The notes: generated by a model not told the origin, from the letters alone. 41,180 nt of DNA from Prevotella sp. (GCA_017619755.1 JAFZRU010000038.1:1-41180); one strand, 5' to 3'; positions 14,625-24,280 are shown, numbered from the stretch's first letter. Program-made: numbers and translations.

Positions 14625-17600
14625 AGTTTTCGTTTCTATTGTTGAATTTTTTCCTTACGATACCATATCCCACGGGAATGATGGTGATGATGCAGATCAT
14701 GGAAACCAAGGCCCCGATGCTGATGACCACACCCATGGGTCCCCATAGCGGTGTGTTCTTGATGACCATGGGAATGACACCCATGGAAGCCGCCATGGAT
14801 GTGAGGAAGACCGGCCTGAAGCGCCTTTTGGCCGAGACAATGGCCGCCGTTTGAACGTCGAGCTCCTCTTGCCTCATCAGTTCCTCGGCATAATCAATCA
14901 TGATGATGCCGCATCGTGTGATGAGACCCATGAGCGAAATGAATCCCAGCACACACGTAGCCCCGAACTCCTGTTTGAAGATGAGCAGTCCTGTGGCGCC
15001 TCCGAGCATGGAGAAGCCGAGAGAAACCATGATGAGGAGCGTGAGTGGAATGCTCTTGAGATGGAAGACGATGATGAAGAAGATAAGCACGACCGCTATT
15101 TCCAATCCCAGATAAAGCTGTGGTCTGTATTTCGCCTCCATCTCCGCCTGTCCTCCCTGCTTGAGAGAGACACCCTGCGGCAGTTGGAGTGTCTCCAAGT
15201 CCTTATAGACCTCCTTGGTCACCTCCCCCACCTTGACACCCCGTGCGAGCATGCCGAAGACAGCCGCCCTTCGTTTGCCGTTGATGTGAGTAATGCTTCC
15301 GTCGTTCCATCCCGGCTTGACCTCCGCCACCTGCGTCAGTGGTGTCGCCGTCAGTGTTGGCACCAGTCCGGTCACTCGTATGTTCTTGAAATTGTCGATG
15401 GTCTGGTTGCCCATGTCAGCGTCCTTGACGACGACCGACACCTCCTTTTCACCCTCCCACACGGAAGTGACGGGAATCCCACCTCCATATCTCATGGCGA
15501 AGTTGAGCGAGAGCAGCGACTTGCTCAATCCGAAATGGTAAGCCTCCTCAGGGTTCATGACGACCTCGATGGAGGGGTTGGTGGCTCCGAAGCTATTGCT
15601 TATCACGGCGATGTCGCCATTGTATGAGAGCCTTCGCTGTACGCTGTCCACCGCGACGTGCAGGCTGTCGAGGTTGTCTCCCTCCAACTGCACCTCGATG
15701 GGATAAGGTTTGTCGGAATACTCGATTTGCCTGAAGAGCACTTGTGCGTCGGCGAACCTGCTGGCATACTTGTCGGCATAGTCGTTAAGCACCCCCTGCG
15801 TCTCCTCATCGTTGTGGGTGTTGACGATGAACTGTGCGAAATGCGTGCCTCCGAAGTTGGGCAGGAAAGTGGCGTGGAAGCGAGGCGAACCACTACCGTA
15901 GAAGGTGGTGAGGTTGACCACCCGCTCGTCCTTTCTGAGGATGTCGGCGAGGCTGTCGGCCACGACGGCGGTGTGTCTGAGGTCTGTCCCCGTGGGGAGG
16001 ATGACGTCCACTGCAAACTGGTTGCGCTCCGCCCTTGGCATGAGCCTTTGAGGAACTTGCATCATGAGCAGTCCTCCCACGACGATGCAAGCCAGTCCTG
16101 CAAGCACGGTGATGACCTTGTGCCTGAAACAAGCCTCGATGAGCTTGTCGTATGCGTTCTGCATGATGTCGAGCATCGACCGACGCTTCTTCTTCTTCCC
16201 TTTCTCGTCCTGTTGGTGCAGTCCCCTTTTGATGAAATGATATTGGAGGATGGGCACGACGAAGATGGCCACGAGGAGCGACACGACGAGCACGATGGTG
16301 ATGGAATAGGGGAACCACTGCAGGAAGTCGTGGATGACCTGCTCCGTGGTGAAGATGAGTGGGAAGAAAGTGATGCTGATGACGAGTGTAGCCGTGATGA
16401 TGCTCTTGACGAACTCGCTGGAGGACTCCACGGCGGCCCTCCACCTTCCCATTCCGGCGTCGAGTTTGTCGAGGTAGCAATCGACGACGACAACGCTGTC
16501 ATCCACAATCATTCCAAGTGAGACGATGAGAGCGGCGAGCGTGACGCTGTTGATTTCCACGCCGAGGACGAGGAAGAGGGCGATGGAGGCACAGATGGTG
16601 ATGGGAATGGTGGCCACGGCCACCCCCGCCACCCTGAGCGGCAGCATGAGCATGACGACGATGATGACGGAGAGAATGGCGATGAACATCTCTGCCATGA
16701 AGCCACGCAAGGAGTGGTCCACCACCTGGCACTGGTCGCTGATGATGTTGATGTGGACGTCTTCCGGCAGCGTCGCCTCGTGCTCTTTGATGATCTGCTT
16801 CACCTTCTCACCAAACTCCGTGATGTTTTTCCCCGGTGTCATTTGCAGGGAGAGGAGGATGCATTTCTTGCCGTTGTTGCGAATGTACTGCCTCGGAGCG
16901 GGATATTCGCGTCGTATGTTGGCGATGTCGCCAAGCCTGACGACGGTTCCGCCGGGGTCGGACGTCACGATGGTCTGCGCCAGGTCGTTCTCCGTGTTGA
17001 GCGACGACTGGATGTGTATGGCGCGGCTGAGTTGGCCGTCGTCGATGCTTCCTGCATACATCGTGCTTGTCTGTCCAGACAGTTTGTTGACAACCATGGC
17101 GGTGTTGACGCCGTACATCGACAATCTGTCGCGGTCGAGATAGATGGCCAGCTGCTCGTCCTGCCCTCCCATCCTGATGATGTTGGCCAGTTCCTGAATG
17201 GTTCTCAGCTTGTCGCCGAGTGCATCCACATATTCCCCCATCTCGCGGTAGGTCTTCTCCTCGCTTTCGAGGGTGATGAGCATGGTGGAGGTTTCTCCGA
17301 AGTCGTCGTTGGCCACCACGCCCAAAACGCCCGGCGGCAGAGTGAGTTTGAGCAGCGGCAGCCTCTCCTTGAGTTTGTTCCAGAATTCCGTCTTTGCCTT
17401 CACGGAGGGGTCGAGCCATACGATGGCGGCGCAACCGTCGTTGAGGGAAAGCGTCATGGTGCGCGTCTTGTCGATTTCCTTGAAAGTCCACAAGAATTCC
17501 TCAAGCGGTTTTGACAGTTGCTGCTCCACCTCCATCACAGAGGCTCCGGGATAGGCTCCCACGACGAGGCCGATGGGCATCTCAAACTGCGGGAACTCAT

Positions 17601-17724
17601 CCTTTGGAATGTAAATGAGAGCGAAAACACCCGCCACCACCATGGCCATGACCAGCATGAGCGTGATGCTCTTGTGCTGCATGGCGGCCACCACCAAGTC
17701 GTTTCTTTGCTTCCTGTCCGCCAT
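14614..17724 (-). CDS. RND-family efflux transporter (AcrB-like inner-membrane pump)
   Basis: 1036 residues from MADRKQRNDLVVAAMQHKS. I preferred this start over an open frame reaching 17835 because the upstream codons overlap hlyD and lack any family match. It has twelve predicted membrane spans with two large periplasmic loops. The TM4 proton-relay aspartates are D408 and D409 (MIVDDSV). At the TM10 position of the AcrB lysine the sequence reads LITRCGII, so R937 replaces Lys and C938 replaces the usual Asn. It is a hydrophobe/amphiphile-type RND pump by overall pattern; the substrate is unknown. The ATG follows the hlyD stop after one base (TGATATG), and the 3' end overlaps tolC by 11 bases. 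Confidence 0.94.
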   Translation of the reverse strand: MADRKQRNDLVVAAMQHKSITLMLVMAMVVAGVFALIYIPKDEFPQFEMPIGLVVGAYPGASVMEVEQQLSKPLEEFLWTFKEIDKTRTMTLSLNDGCAAIVWLDPSVKAKTEFWNKLKERLPLLKLTLPPGVLGVVANDDFGETSTMLITLESEEKTYREMGEYVDALGDKLRTIQELANIIRMGGQDEQLAIYLDRDRLSMYGVNTAMVVNKLSGQTSTMYAGSIDDGQLSRAIHIQSSLNTENDLAQTIVTSDPGGTVVRLGDIANIRREYPAPRQYIRNNGKKCILLSLQMTPGKNITEFGEKVKQIIKEHEATLPEDVHINIISDQCQVVDHSLRGFMAEMFIAILSVIIVVMLMLPLRVAGVAVATIPITICASIALFLVLGVEINSVTLAALIVSLGMIVDDSVVVVDCYLDKLDAGMGRWRAAVESSSEFVKSIITATLVISITFFPLIFTTEQVIHDFLQWFPYSITIVLVVSLLVAIFVVPILQYHFIKRGLHQQDEKGKKKKRRSMLDIMQNAYDKLIEACFRHKVITVLAGLACIVVGGLLMMQVPQRLMPRAERNQFAVDVILPTGTDLRHTAVVADSLADILRKDERVVNLTTFYGSGSPRFHATFLPNFGGTHFAQFIVNTHNDEETQGVLNDYADKYASRFADAQVLFRQIEYSDKPYPIEVQLEGDNLDSLHVAVDSVQRRLSYNGDIAVISNSFGATNPSIEVVMNPEEAYHFGLSKSLLSLNFAMRYGGGIPVTSVWEGEKEVSVVVKDADMGNQTIDNFKNIRVTGLVPTLTATPLTQVAEVKPGWNDGSITHINGKRRAAVFGMLARGVKVGEVTKEVYKDLETLQLPQGVSLKQGGQAEMEAKYRPQLYLGLEIAVVLIFFIIVFHLKSIPLTLLIMVSLGFSMLGGATGLLIFKQEFGATCVLGFISLMGLITRCGIIMIDYAEELMRQEELDVQTAAIVSAKRRFRPVFLTSMAASMGVIPMVIKNTPLWGPMGVVISIGALVSMICIITIIPVGYGIVRKKFNNRNENYEE

Positions 17725-17725
17725 A

Positions 17726-18751
17726 TCACTCCGTCTTGACGGTTGTTCCCTCGCACACCTTGTTCTGTCCCTGTGTGATGACGATGTCTCCAGCGGTGAG
17801 ACCCGTCTCGACGACGACGCCCTCGCTGATGACATCCCCTGTTGTCACACTGCGGCGGTGAGCCTGCCCTCCCCTCACGATCCACACATACTTGTCTTGT
17901 CCACTGATTTGAATGGCCTGCTGTGGCACGACGATGGCATAGTTGCCTTGCGTGTTGTCGATGCGCACCTTGCACACCATTCCCGGCAGGAGCGTGTGGC
18001 TTCTGTTATCTACCAACGCCTTGACGCTGTAAGCGTGGCTGATGGGATCGGCCGTCACTCCCCTGTTGACGACCTTCCCTCCAAACATCCTGTCCCCCAA
18101 TGCGTTGATGGTAAACATCACCTGCTGTCCCATTTTCACCTTGCCAATCTCCTTCTCCGGCACAGAGAGGTTGACTTTCACCCGCTCGATTTTCACCAAG
18201 CGGAAGCCCGTCACCCCAGGCATGACGCTCGCCCCCACGTGCACGGCCCGTGAGGCGACATAGCCATCAAAGGGTGCGCGCAGAATGATGTCTTCCACAT
18301 TCTTTTTTGAGATGGCCTCCGAAGCTCTTGCGGAGGTGAGTGCGGACTCAATCTCCACCATCCTGATTTCGGGCAGCGTACCCTTGTCGTAAAGGTTTTT
18401 CATTCGCTGGTAGGCATCCTCGGTCTGGCGCAAGGTTGACTGTGAGATTTTGTAAGCGTTTCTCACATTCTCCCCGTCCACCTCCGCCATGGGCTGTCCC
18501 TTTCTCACGAACTGCCCCTCTTCCACCATCACCTTGATGACATTTCCAATGACGTTGAAGGTCACGTTGGCGCCGTCCTCCTCCTCGACGACCCCCATGA
18601 AAATCTTTCCCACGGCATGGGTGCTTGTCTCCACGGTCATGGTTTTCACATTGACGACGGATTCCCTCTGGGGTTTCTCTTCTTTGGAGCATGAGACGAT
18701 AGTGAAGCCCACGACCCATGAAAGCAAAAGCAATATTCTGATGTCTCTCAT
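17726..18751 (-). CDS. Efflux RND periplasmic adaptor lipoprotein (HlyD/AcrA family)
   Basis: 341 residues from MRDIRILLLLSWVV, with a lipobox ending at Cys21 (FTIVSC). An ATG four codons upstream (18763) is also in frame but would sit almost on the transcription start. Domains follow the membrane-fusion pattern: a split lipoyl/barrel-sandwich domain (VEEGQFVRKGQPMAEVDGEN and IILRAPFDGYVASR) flanking a short alpha-hairpin, then beta-barrel and membrane-proximal domains. It links the RND pump to TolC across the periplasm and is the first gene of the operon, with the promoter at 18774-18805. Confidence 0.93.
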   Translation of the reverse strand: MRDIRILLLLSWVVGFTIVSCSKEEKPQRESVVNVKTMTVETSTHAVGKIFMGVVEEEDGANVTFNVIGNVIKVMVEEGQFVRKGQPMAEVDGENVRNAYKISQSTLRQTEDAYQRMKNLYDKGTLPEIRMVEIESALTSARASEAISKKNVEDIILRAPFDGYVASRAVHVGASVMPGVTGFRLVKIERVKVNLSVPEKEIGKVKMGQQVMFTINALGDRMFGGKVVNRGVTADPISHAYSVKALVDNRSHTLLPGMVCKVRIDNTQGNYAIVVPQQAIQISGQDKYVWIVRGGQAHRRSVTTGDVISEGVVVETGLTAGDIVITQGQNKVCEGTTVKTE

Positions 18752-18773
18752 ATAAGCATGCATATTATTGTGG

Positions 18774-18805
18774 CAAAATTACGACATTTTAACTTTATAG
18801 CCAAA
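18774..18805 (-). promoter_or_regulatory. Promoter of the hlyD-RND-tolC operon
   Basis: On the minus strand TTTG (18802-18805) and TAATTTTG (18774-18781) are 20 bases apart, a full Bacteroidetes match. Initiation would fall near 18767, leaving about 16 bases before the preferred ATG. Confidence 0.78.
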
Positions 18806-18953
18806 TAATTGATTGGATAACGTTGAAAAATGCGCCACTTTTCCACGTTTTGGGGCGTTATGAAAGGAAATGCGCCTCTTCTTTTCGGTGCTTCCTCCTG
18901 TTGGCGAGGGGTTGGGCAGTGGCAAAGGATGGCGGAAAAAAAGGGGGAAAGAA

Positions 18954-18984
18954 TTTGGCGGTTCACATTTTTTTCATACCTTTG
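18954..18984 (+). promoter_or_regulatory. Promoter of tRNA-Leu
   Basis: TTTG at 18954-18957 and TACCTTTG at 18977-18984 are separated by 19 bases; the -7 ends 11 bases before the tRNA. Confidence 0.82.
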
Positions 18985-18995
18985 CACCGCAAAAC

Positions 18996-19077
18996 GCGCT
19001 TGTGGCGGAATTGGCAGACGCGCTAGACTTAGGATCTAGTGTCTTACGACGTGCAGGTTCGATTCCTGTCAGGCGCA
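18996..19077 (+). tRNA. tRNA-Leu (anticodon TAG)
   Basis: A class II tRNA of 82 bases. The acceptor GCGCTTG pairs with CAGGCGC (one G-U), discriminator A. The anticodon stem CTAGA/TCTAG encloses CTTAGGA, so the anticodon is UAG (CUN leucine). A variable arm (TGTCTTACGACG) is present and the T loop reads GTTCGATTC. CCA is not encoded. Confidence 0.95.
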
Positions 19078-19082
19078 CGATA

Positions 19083-19126
19083 AAGATACAAGCCGCTGAT
19101 TTTCAGCGGCTTGTATCTTTTTTTTA
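19083..19126 (+). terminator. Rho-independent terminator of tRNA-Leu
   Basis: A perfect 17-bp stem (19083-19099 with 19103-19119, 3-base loop) is followed by a run of T. It may also act on susD transcription from the other side. Confidence 0.9.
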
Positions 19127-19129
19127 GAG

Positions 19130-19243
19130 CTATAGAAACTATAGTAGATATAGTAGCTATAGAAGCTATAGATGCTATAGAAACTATAGTAGCTATAGAA
19201 GCTATAGAAGCTATAGACTCTATAGATGCTATAGCCACTATAG
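19130..19243. repeat. 9-bp-period array of CTATAG hexamers (13 units)
   Basis: CTATAG starts at 19130, 19139, 19157, 19166, 19175, 19184, 19193, 19202, 19211, 19220, 19229 and 19238, with ATATAG at 19148, in exact 9-base register. The three bases between hexamers vary (AAA, TAG, AAG, ATG, ACT, CCA). The hexamer is self-complementary, so both strands read alike. The array sits between the tRNA-Leu terminator and the susD stop codon, a convergent junction. Confidence 0.92.
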
Positions 19244-19250
19244 CCCCCTG

Positions 19251-21140
19251 CTACTTCTTGGTGTAGGGGTTGTAGCCCGGGTTCTGGCCGAACTCCTCGG
19301 CGTTTTCGAGTTTGTCGAGGAAACTTGTAGGGATGGGCCAGAGATAGTTGTGCTCATCCACCGGCTCGTCGCCACGCATGGCAGGGTTGTGACCCTTCAG
19401 GTAGTCCACCAGATGGCCTGTGCGCTTCAGGTCGAACCAGCGCAGCCACTCGCCGCAAAGTTCGCGGGCGCGCTCCTCGAGAATCCACTCAATGGTCATT
19501 TGGCCTGCCGTCACCTTCATCTCGGTAGCGTCATGCCCCGGCTTCAGGATGCGCGATGTGCGTATGCCCATGTTTTCGTCGTTGATGATGCTGGCCGCAT
19601 GGGAGGGGTTGCCCAACTGAATTTGACATTCGGCTGCAATCAGCGGCATCTCAGCATAGCGGAAGATAGGCACGTCTCCGAAACCAATCTGTGCATTGGC
19701 AGCAGTGAGCAGGAAGGTGCCATTGGGGTCGCGGTCCCAGATGCGGTATTTCCTGAACCGAGGATAGGAAGTGGCGACAAAAGTGGTGGTAGGCACGCCG
19801 CCGATGTCGTCGGGGTTGAGGTCGCGGATACGTGCGCCGCCCATCGGTGAAATCTTCCCGTCGCGGAGGTCATAGATGTTGTTGGCACCCAGAAGCACAT
19901 AACCATTCTGTGCGGCCGCCTCGCGCTCGGCATCGGTCACGGGCTTGCGGCTCACCTTCAGTCCGAGGTCGCCCTTGACAATGGTCTTGCCAGCCAAGGA
20001 AGCAGGAGCCATATAACTATTGACGTCCGCCTCTGTCCATGTATAACTGTCGGCACTCACAGGGTATTCCTCTTGGAAGAGCACGTCATAACGGAGGTCC
20101 CAATCAGCGAACAGGTTGAGCAGATAGTAGGTGGGGCACAGCAACACGCTCTCACGTGGATACTCCCAGTTGGTGGCCGTCTGCACGTTGCCGAAACGGT
20201 TGAGCAGACGTGGTGAGAAATACATGTGGAGGCGGTTGGGGTTGCCCGACTGCTTGTTGAGCGTGGAGTTGCTGGAATGTGTCACCACCCACAGGTACTC
20301 GGTGTTGGTCTTGTTGTTCTTGGCCTGCCAGATTTCATCATACGTTTTGTATAGCTTGATGCCAAGAGCCGCTTGGTTTTCCATCACATACTTGGCGGCA
20401 TCGAAAGCCTTCTGATAGAAAGCCCAGGCCTCGCTGCTGCCGGCCCTCTCATACTGTGCTCGTGCCAGGCACACGCGAGCCAGGAGCGCGTATGCCGCCT
20501 TCTTGGTGGAGCGGCCCACCTCGCCGTTGAACGGGTTGACGGGGAGCAGTTGTGTTGCCGCCTCGGCATCGGGGATGATGACCTCGTCGTAGATGACCTT
20601 GCGGTCGGTGCGATACGCCTTATAGACAGGCGTCGATGTCGGTTCGGTGCGCATCTCGATGTCACCAAACCACTCCACCAACCACCAGTAGTTGTAAGCG
20701 CGCATGAACCGCGCCTCACCCTCGTAGTCGTTGCGGGCTTCCTCTTTCAACCCCTGCGTGGAGGGGAGGTATGCCAGGACGGCATTGGCAAGGTTGACGT
20801 TGTCATACACACGGTTCCATGCGCCAGCCACCTGTCCTCGGTCGCCCTGGAGGTCCACAAAACGGGTGAGCTGCATGCCGTAGGTGTATTTGTCGGGGAT
20901 GTTGGCCCAGATATCCCCCGCACCCTCGAAATAGAGGACGGGGTCCTCGCGTCCGAAATACTTCCACCGGAAGTTGTAATACATTTGGTTGACGAGCCCC
21001 TCTATGCCCTGTTGGGTTTCGAAGACGGCGTCGGCGGTTTCACTCGAAGGGTTGTACTCATCGAGGTCACAAGCAGTGAAACCTAATGTGGCGGCTCCAA
21101 GGAGCAGCGCGCCCACGAAATATTTATTGATAGTCTTCAT
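19251..21140 (-). CDS. SusD/RagB-family nutrient-binding outer-membrane lipoprotein
   Basis: 629 residues from MKTINKYFVGALLLGAATLG with a lipobox Cys24 (GFTAC). An in-frame ATG at 21152 overlaps the susC stop (TAATG); I chose the inner start because it gives a normal signal peptide. The helical TPR-like SusD fold is recognisable from GLVNQMYYNFRW, ARFMRAYNYWWLVEWFGDI and the C-terminal ILEERARELCGEWLRWFDLKRTG. It forms the surface lid of the SusCD importer with the preceding gene. No degradative enzyme, sigma factor or sensor is adjacent, so the imported substrate (glycan or peptide) cannot be told. Confidence 0.94.
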   Translation of the reverse strand: MKTINKYFVGALLLGAATLGFTACDLDEYNPSSETADAVFETQQGIEGLVNQMYYNFRWKYFGREDPVLYFEGAGDIWANIPDKYTYGMQLTRFVDLQGDRGQVAGAWNRVYDNVNLANAVLAYLPSTQGLKEEARNDYEGEARFMRAYNYWWLVEWFGDIEMRTEPTSTPVYKAYRTDRKVIYDEVIIPDAEAATQLLPVNPFNGEVGRSTKKAAYALLARVCLARAQYERAGSSEAWAFYQKAFDAAKYVMENQAALGIKLYKTYDEIWQAKNNKTNTEYLWVVTHSSNSTLNKQSGNPNRLHMYFSPRLLNRFGNVQTATNWEYPRESVLLCPTYYLLNLFADWDLRYDVLFQEEYPVSADSYTWTEADVNSYMAPASLAGKTIVKGDLGLKVSRKPVTDAEREAAAQNGYVLLGANNIYDLRDGKISPMGGARIRDLNPDDIGGVPTTTFVATSYPRFRKYRIWDRDPNGTFLLTAANAQIGFGDVPIFRYAEMPLIAAECQIQLGNPSHAASIINDENMGIRTSRILKPGHDATEMKVTAGQMTIEWILEERARELCGEWLRWFDLKRTGHLVDYLKGHNPAMRGDEPVDEHNYLWPIPTSFLDKLENAEEFGQNPGYNPYTKK

Positions 21141-21151
21141 TGTCCTAATCA

Positions 21152-24100
21152 TTAAAAGTTAACATTCACACCAATAGTCACACTGCGCTGCTGTCCTTCG
21201 GGGTCGAAATGCTTCATCCAGTCCTCCTTCACGAAGTAGAAAGGATTGTTGACAGAGGCGTAAACACGTAGTTTCTCAATGCCAAGAGGGTTGATGATTG
21301 TACGGGGGAACGTATAGCCAAGGGCGATGCGCTTGATCTTGATGAACGACTGGTCGCAATACCAGAAAGCGGTATAGCCCTTGTAGTCGTAGAAGTTGTA
21401 GTTCTGCTTCAGAGCGGGGAAGGAGCCGCCTTCATTGGAATCGACCACCCAGTAGTCCATCGTGGTGTAACGTCCACCGGTCGATGGCGAGTAGTTGGCC
21501 AACGGGTTGTCACCCCACTGTCCCCAACGGGCGTAGAGGTAGATGTTCAGATCGAAGTTCTTGTAACGGAAGTCATTGTTGAAACCAGCAAACCAGTCGG
21601 GTGAGGCAGAGCCCACGATGGTGTAGTCCTTGGTGTCAATCCAATGGTCGCCGTCGAGGTCGGCCACCTTGATGTCTCCGGGCTTGAAGGGGGTAGTCTT
21701 CTTCTCATCGGTGAAGTATTCGGCGGCTTCTGCAGCTTCCGAAGTCTTCCAGATACCTTGGTAGATATAGGTGCGGTAGGACTTGATGGGAGAGCCCACC
21801 ATCAGCACCTCCTCGGGTTTGTTGCCCAACTGTATCATGTCCACATCTCCGGTGAGTTCGAGGATTTTTTCCTTGTTGGCGGAGAAAGAGAGGGTGCTGT
21901 TCCATTGGAAGTCCTTCTTCACGATGTTGCGGCTGTTGATGGTCAACTCCCAACCACGGTTGCGTGTGGAGCCGATGTTGGTGTAGGTGCTGAAATTGCC
22001 GTCGTTGCCCGAAGAGGTGGGAAGCGAGCGGAGCAGAATCAGGTCGGTGGTCTTCGTGTTGTACCAGTCGAAGGTGATGCTGACACGGTTGTTGAACAGG
22101 ATCATATCAAAGCCGATGTCGGTGGTGGTGGAGCGCTCCCATTTGGTGTCGGGGTTGCCGATGATGGCCGCGCCGGTCTTGTCGCTGGTGGTCTTCACGC
22201 CCAACCAGTAGTGGCTGGCCTGGATGTCCTGGAAGCCCAACTGTCCGTTGTCGAAGGTGACGCCCGACTGTGTGCCATAGACATTGATGCCAGCATTGCC
22301 CGTCACGCCATAAGTGGCTCGGAATTTCAAGTCGTCAAGCCACGTCTTGGTGCTGGCCATGAACGGCTCGTCGCTCATGCGCCAGGCAAAGGCGGCAGAG
22401 GGGAAGGTGTCCCACTTGTGCCCCTTGGCCAAGCGTGAGGCGCCGTCGCGACGGATGGAGGCGGTGAAGAGATAACGGCTCTTCCAGTCGTAATTGACAC
22501 GTCCGGCATAGGAGAAGTTCTGCTCTTGCTCATAGTCGCTGCTGTGAAGCATGTGACCGGCACCGCCGTCGTTGCTGGCGAGGTTCCACCAAAGGTTGGA
22601 AGCCAGGGTCTGTCCGTAGGAGGAGGCGCTGAGGATGTCAAAGGTGCGCTTGTTCCAGGTGGTGAGGGCGGTGATGGAGAGGTGATGGTCCTCGGGGAGC
22701 ATCGTGAACTGGTAGGTGAGGATGTTGTTCCACTCCACATAGAGGCTGTTGGTCTTGCTCTCCGAGGCAGCACTCAAGTTGGTGCCGTTGTAGAGTTGCG
22801 TGGCGGAGTTTTTGGCCGTGAAACTGCCGTCCGAGTAGTTGGTGATGTGCGTGTTGAACTGCGTGCGCAACGACAGTCCTTCAATGGGGTGGAAGTCGAG
22901 ATAGCCGTTGGCCACCACGTTGGTGCCGTAGGTCTCGCGGCTGTAGCGGTCGCCGTTGAGGGTGTTCACCAATGGGTTGACATATCCTCCTGCATCGAGC
23001 GGGCGCTCCACCATATCTGTTCCGACGAGGTATTTTCCGGTGGCGTAGTCATAATACCCGTAGGGTGAGCCGAGCTGCCAGTCCGTGGTCGAGGCCTCCT
23101 CGTAAGGCGAGTGCTCCGACCTGTTGTGTGTGAGCTGGAAGATGACGCCGCCGCTGACCCACTTGCGGATGACGTGGTCGATGTTGGCGCGCAGGGTGTA
23201 GCGGTCGGTGCCGCCACTCTCCTTCCATTTGCTGCCGTTGTTGGCATATCCCACGCTGAAACGTGCCGTCGTCCGCTCGTTGCCTCCTGAGAGGGTGATG
23301 GAGTGGCGGGTGCTCCATGTGGTGCTTTTCTGCAACAGGTCCTCGTAGTTGGTCCATACGCCGGCCTGGTAGGCTGCGAGCGCCTCGGGGCTGGCCCCGA
23401 AGAGGTTGATGTCGTCGGCGCTGCTGCTCCAGTTGCCAGCATTCCGGGCGGCCAGTTTGCGTGTCTCATAATAGTTGGTTCCTTCGCGGTAGTCGGGGTG
23501 CTCCAAGCGGAAGGCCCCGGTGGCATAACCATTGTAGGAGATGCTGAAACGCCCTGCCTCTGCCTTCTTCGTGGTGACGATGATGACACCATTGGCGCCT
23601 TGCGAACCATAGATGGCCGTGGAGGAGGCATCTTTCAAAACATCGATGGTCTCGATGTCGTCAGGGTTGATGTCGCTGAGCGACCCGCCTTGCACCCCGT
23701 CGATGATGATGAGCGGTTCGTTGCTGCCGTTGATGGAGCGGTTGCCGCGGATGCGCATCTCGCTGCCGTTCACGTCAAGGCCCGTCACACGGCCCTGCAG
23801 CGAGGTGGCCACATCGGACGTCGGAGTCTGTAGGACGACGTCGCTTTTCACCTGTGCCACGGAACCCGTCACGTCGCGTTTCCTCACCGTACCGAAGCCG
23901 ATGACCACGACCTCGTCAAGTCCGAGGGCGTCCGGCTCCATCCTGACCGTCATGTTGGAGGATGCCTGCATGGTCAATGTCTTGTATCCTGTGTAGGAGA
24001 ACACGAGGTTGGTCCTTTGGGAAGGAACAGTGAGGGAGAAATTGCCGTCGATGTCGGAGACGGTTCCTCCTGTGGCATTTTCAATCTTGACGGTGACGCC

Positions 24101-24280
24101 AATCAAAGGCTCGCCGGTCTCGTCCACAACATGTCCCCTGACGGCGAATGTCTGCTGCTGGGCAGCCGGCAACCGCGAGGCACCGCTTCCTTCTGCCAAC
24201 GCGGTGGATGGCATCAGAAAGGCCGCTAAGCCGAGAACCAATGTGGCCCTCTTCAAATAGCCGATTGTCTTTTTTTTCAT
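21152..24280 (-). CDS. SusC/RagA-family TonB-dependent outer-membrane transporter
   Basis: 1042 residues: signal peptide (cleavage near STALA-EG), carboxypeptidase-D-like regulatory domain (about 45-130, VRGHVVDETGEPLIGVTVKI), TonB-box-like region (LDEVVVIGFGTV), plug domain with the SusC signature around residues 180-240 (IRGNRSINGSNEPLIIIDGV, then ASSTAIYGSQGANGVIIVTT), and a 22-strand barrel to the C-terminal NVNF. It imports a SusD-captured ligand using TonB energy. The stop overlaps the first possible susD start by one base. A -7 element is at 24391-24398. Confidence 0.95.
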   Translation of the reverse strand: MKKKTIGYLKRATLVLGLAAFLMPSTALAEGSGASRLPAAQQQTFAVRGHVVDETGEPLIGVTVKIENATGGTVSDIDGNFSLTVPSQRTNLVFSYTGYKTLTMQASSNMTVRMEPDALGLDEVVVIGFGTVRKRDVTGSVAQVKSDVVLQTPTSDVATSLQGRVTGLDVNGSEMRIRGNRSINGSNEPLIIIDGVQGGSLSDINPDDIETIDVLKDASSTAIYGSQGANGVIIVTTKKAEAGRFSISYNGYATGAFRLEHPDYREGTNYYETRKLAARNAGNWSSSADDINLFGASPEALAAYQAGVWTNYEDLLQKSTTWSTRHSITLSGGNERTTARFSVGYANNGSKWKESGGTDRYTLRANIDHVIRKWVSGGVIFQLTHNRSEHSPYEEASTTDWQLGSPYGYYDYATGKYLVGTDMVERPLDAGGYVNPLVNTLNGDRYSRETYGTNVVANGYLDFHPIEGLSLRTQFNTHITNYSDGSFTAKNSATQLYNGTNLSAASESKTNSLYVEWNNILTYQFTMLPEDHHLSITALTTWNKRTFDILSASSYGQTLASNLWWNLASNDGGAGHMLHSSDYEQEQNFSYAGRVNYDWKSRYLFTASIRRDGASRLAKGHKWDTFPSAAFAWRMSDEPFMASTKTWLDDLKFRATYGVTGNAGINVYGTQSGVTFDNGQLGFQDIQASHYWLGVKTTSDKTGAAIIGNPDTKWERSTTTDIGFDMILFNNRVSITFDWYNTKTTDLILLRSLPTSSGNDGNFSTYTNIGSTRNRGWELTINSRNIVKKDFQWNSTLSFSANKEKILELTGDVDMIQLGNKPEEVLMVGSPIKSYRTYIYQGIWKTSEAAEAAEYFTDEKKTTPFKPGDIKVADLDGDHWIDTKDYTIVGSASPDWFAGFNNDFRYKNFDLNIYLYARWGQWGDNPLANYSPSTGGRYTTMDYWVVDSNEGGSFPALKQNYNFYDYKGYTAFWYCDQSFIKIKRIALGYTFPRTIINPLGIEKLRVYASVNNPFYFVKEDWMKHFDPEGQQRSVTIGVNVNF

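Noticed and set aside
17725-17835. N-terminal extension of the RND pump by 37 residues
   Set aside because: It overlaps the conserved end of hlyD, and the family start MADRKQ is one base after the hlyD stop.
18823-19127. Short frames over tRNA-Leu and its promoter
   Set aside because: The sequence is fully explained by the tRNA, its promoter and its terminator.
19044-19238. 64-residue frame with Ala-Ser-Ile repeats on the minus strand
   Set aside because: It is the translation of the CTATAG array and runs into the tRNA-Leu terminator; there is no sign of a gene.
19130-19243. CRISPR array
   Set aside because: The unit is only 9 bases with 3-base spacers and no cas genes are near; it is a tandem array.
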